Source: Voacanga thouarsii (taxonomy: Eukaryota > Streptophyta > Magnoliopsida > Gentianales > Apocynaceae). Taken from it: DNA of 64,000 bases. A program made the position numbers and the translations under genes. The stretch lies in contig JANUWF010001058.1 in assembly GCA_026120185.1 (NCBI GenBank), positions 1 through 64,000 on the forward strand, read 5' to 3'. Position 1 is the first letter of the stretch; the number at the start of each line of letters is the position of its first letter. This document shows, one piece after another, positions 61,462 through 64,000 of the stretch. A model generated the notes under the pieces. It worked only from the letters and a program-made list of their open reading frames with translations, did no database searches and was not told where the DNA came from.

Positions 61462-61552
61462 TTAGCCGACATGCCCGATGGTTAGCAGACATCTAGCCAA
61501 CAAGCCCGACAGTTGAGCCAACATGCCTGGTAGTTAGACAACATTTAGCCGT
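61462..61552. repeat. About 30-bp degenerate tandem repeat
   Basis: AGCCGACATGCCCGATGGTTAG and diverged copies (AGCCAACAAGCCCGACAGTTG, AGCCAACATGCCTGGTAGTTAG) in succession. Confidence 0.75.
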
Positions 61553-64000
61553 CGTTCAAGAAAGCACACGACTGTCGTTTGCATCGTTTTTCTGTCGTAT
61601 GTCCAATTCTTTCATTTCCATCTTTCCATGTCCTTCCTTTCTTGGTGAACAAGGAATTATGTTCATGTTTGCTATTCATTTCATCCAAAATCACACAATT
61701 AATCATTCTTATGTTCATCCATTTTCAAACCAATTTTCTAGAATTTTTACTGCTTGACACTCGATTTTATTTTGCACTTAACTTTCAATCCACAACTCTA
61801 ATTAGGCTCTACGATATATCAAAAAGACTGTAAGCCCTTTCCTGAGTTCAGGTTTCAGTGACACAGTACATAGGCAAAAACAGCCTCAATAATTTGTCCT
61901 AACTCAACCATTCTTGTTATGTTTTGCTATCATTTACCCGTTAACACTTTGAGAACACTACTCACATTCAATTTTCCCCTCAAATCACCTTTGATCCTTC
62001 AATTTTCAGATTCTAAAAACTTATTAAAGTCATGTTTATTCAACACAACTTCATTTCTTTCAATTAAAAACTAACATAATTAATCCTTCTAACCAATTAA
62101 CAATCATTTTCATTCCACTTTGATCCTTATCTCATCAACCTAGATCAACCCTTCGAACTACCATGAAAACCCATGCATTCATCACACAAAACAATATCCA
62201 TAAATCTTCTAGGCAGCTGACATACATAAACACACACAAAGTCCACCAACAAAGTTTATAAACCCTCGTTTTTTTATCTAAAATCAAGACATGAAAATCA
62301 TGTTTTTATATTAAAATTAACATCAAAATGATCACCATTCACCCAACAACAACTTTACTTCTAGCAAGGTGAGGTTTTTCCTTGTATTTAGAGCTCTTTG
62401 GTGTGGCTCTCAACAACTCACACACTACACCAACAACACACACTAGCTACCTTTTTCTTTCCTTTTGCTACTTTCTTTTGATTTCTTTTCACTTATCTTT
62501 CCTTCCTTGTGGCTGCCGAAATTATGGATGTAAAATAGCCTTCCCACCACCATTTCTCACCTAAATTTTGGCTAAGAAAATTTTAATTCAATTAATTGTA
62601 TGGTGGAATTCATGTAGGTGTGTTCCAATCATAATTTTACACACTATTTTCCTTGATTTTTCTTCCTTAATTTTTCTCTTCTATTATTTCTCATGGCTGC
62701 CGACTTCTGGCCATTTTTCCACCATTCCACCGCCATCTCCATGTCTAAATATTGGCCATTTAAATTGTGCAAGACATTAATTGAAGGGCTCCACAAGTGA
62801 TGTGCTCCAATCACAATTACTTAATTCCTTAATTCCGTGTATCTTGCATGAATTCTTCATGAAACCTCTCATAAGTTGACACATGTTCATTGCTACCAAT
62901 GACAAAATTCCACACGTCCAAATTTTCGATTGCATTTTCAATTTTTCTCAGAAATAACCAAAATCGGGTCCGAAATGAAAAAATATTTTACTTTACCATT
63001 CCATCCCAAAAATTTCACCGAATCCATTCATAATACTTAAATTCTACAATTGTTTCTCAGTTTAGGTAAAATCGCAATCAAAGTTGCAAGTGCGGTCAAA
63101 ATGACAAAAATACCCCCGATAAATAACATAATTCACACCAAAACCTGTGTTCCATTGCACTGATCAATTTCCCTCCTCAATGTACCCTCAAATTCTTATT
63201 TTATTAACAATAGTAGCCTTCTGAAGATTTAGGGTACGAATAGAACAAATCTAACAATTACATCCAGGCCTCGTCAAAATATTTTTATACCAAATTATTC
63301 GCTTCATTCTACTGATCTTCTTTTGTTTTGGCCATTAATACAATTTCTCATCTTATTACAAGTAGTAGCCAATTAAAGTTAAAATATAGGGTATTACATA
63401 ACTTATACAAGTTAAGCCATTTAATCAATTCAAGCATCATGAACTCAACTTTTGCACAACCTCAAGTAGTGAAATAAGGAAACACTCCACTTTCTTTTTT
63501 CAATGACTTAGGGAATTGATAGTCTCAAGTGAATGGATTTCTCTTCACATACCATGTTGGTCCCCTTATAGTCATCTTCAATTTTTCAGCATTTTTCTTT
63601 CTTTCTTGCCATCTTGCCTTCGGGATAGCCTCAAGAGAGTGCACCGAAGAACAACTCCTACTACTTTTCTCCTTATTAACCCCCTTTTGAACAAAAGGCC
63701 TTTCCCTTTTTTTTTCAAAGATAAAATAATTTTTTTTCTTTTAGTTATGTTGTTTTTAGCTCACATGTTTTCTTTCCACTTGTTTTTCTATTTTTTACTC
63801 ATATTCCTTATTCACAACTCAAAGTCAAACAAATTATAAATCCATGAAACAAGAATTAATCAACTTTTTCCATATTTCATCATATCCTCCATATTCAAAC
63901 TTTAGGTATAAAATAAAACTCAAATGCCAAATATAACCAAGGTTAACTTAAATTCTTGAGACATAGCAAAATCCAACTTAATACACAAGCTAACTCTTTA

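Larger units (their letters stand above)
59355..63398 (+). mobile_element. Solo Tekay/Del-like LTR
   Basis: Begins TGTAACACCCCTACTAA and ends AGGGTATTACA; 4044 bp; flanked by TACCT (59350-59354) and TAACT (63399-63403), a 5-bp duplication with one mismatch. Athila sequence continues across it. Contains TTGAGTACTCAA at 60349-60360 and AGTAAGTCTCATGTGTGC near 59687. Frames at 59208-59546, 60574-60894, 61579-61833 and 62382-62780 are openings in LTR sequence with no recognisable product. Confidence 0.88.
59050..64000 (-). mobile_element. Athila 3' internal region, split by a solo LTR, runs off the window
   Basis: Pieces 59050-59354 and 63399-64000 align with 33762-34600: ATATAG(A/C)(C/T)AACA before the interruption, GTTAAGCCAT after it, then GGGAATTGATAG and the GGGATAGCCTCA-GAGTGCACCG block. 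Non-coding. Confidence 0.75.

Overview
The window looks like repeat-dense, AT-rich nuclear DNA of a flowering plant, probably a eudicot. The evidence is plant-type LTR retrotransposons (Ty1/copia with an initiator-Met-tRNA primer site, Ty3/gypsy Athila and chromovirus types), a CACTA-type DNA transposon end, and plant-style exons with GT-AG introns. I see no complete host gene, no rRNA or tRNA gene and no CRISPR array. Every protein-coding stretch I recognise is broken or partial. Family names come from remembered family features, not from a search.

Layout. 1-2846: long non-coding LTR of Tekay/Del type (minus), cut by the window edge. 2847-7531: Athila-like element lacking pol (minus) with 5' LTR and primer site. 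7532-9240: 3' end of a copia element (plus). 9241-13013: 5' part of a CRM/Reina-like chromovirus (minus). 13014-16580: Athila remnant (minus) split by a solo copia LTR (14550-16478, perfect duplication ACTAG). 16581-18900: microsatellites, a hairpin and a C-rich minisatellite. 18909-22044: exon fragments of two unrelated host genes, a short-chain dehydrogenase/reductase (SDR) and a SAWADEE-domain protein. 22331-23262: subterminal repeats and right end of a CACTA transposon. 23263 to about 31.8 kb: copia element (minus) whose RT gene is interrupted by a 3.2-kb solo LTR (24122-27294, perfect duplication TGTTT).

32241 to about 39 kb: Athila element (minus) with recognisable protease, RT, RNase H, integrase C-terminus and 3' LTR. 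About 39.0-41.2 kb: 3' end of a second Athila element (plus). 41.2-42.8 kb: degenerate LTR pieces. 42819-48367: old Tekay/Del-like LTR (minus) carrying a solo copia LTR (43777-45743). 48368-58230: Athila-like LTR (plus) with an internal tandem duplication, split by an 8-kb copia element (49245-57321). 58231-64000: Athila remnant (minus) split by a 4-kb solo Tekay/Del-like LTR (59355-63398).

The elements are nested, so relative order can be read: the solo copia and solo Tekay/Del-like LTRs are later than the Athila and copia elements they interrupt. The copia elements all carry the LTR phrase CCCTAGAGGCAATCACTTG and belong to one BARE/Angela-like family. The most interesting parts are the two gene fragments beside a CACTA end (possible gene capture) and GC-rich palindromic modules found just upstream of the TATA box in several different LTR families.
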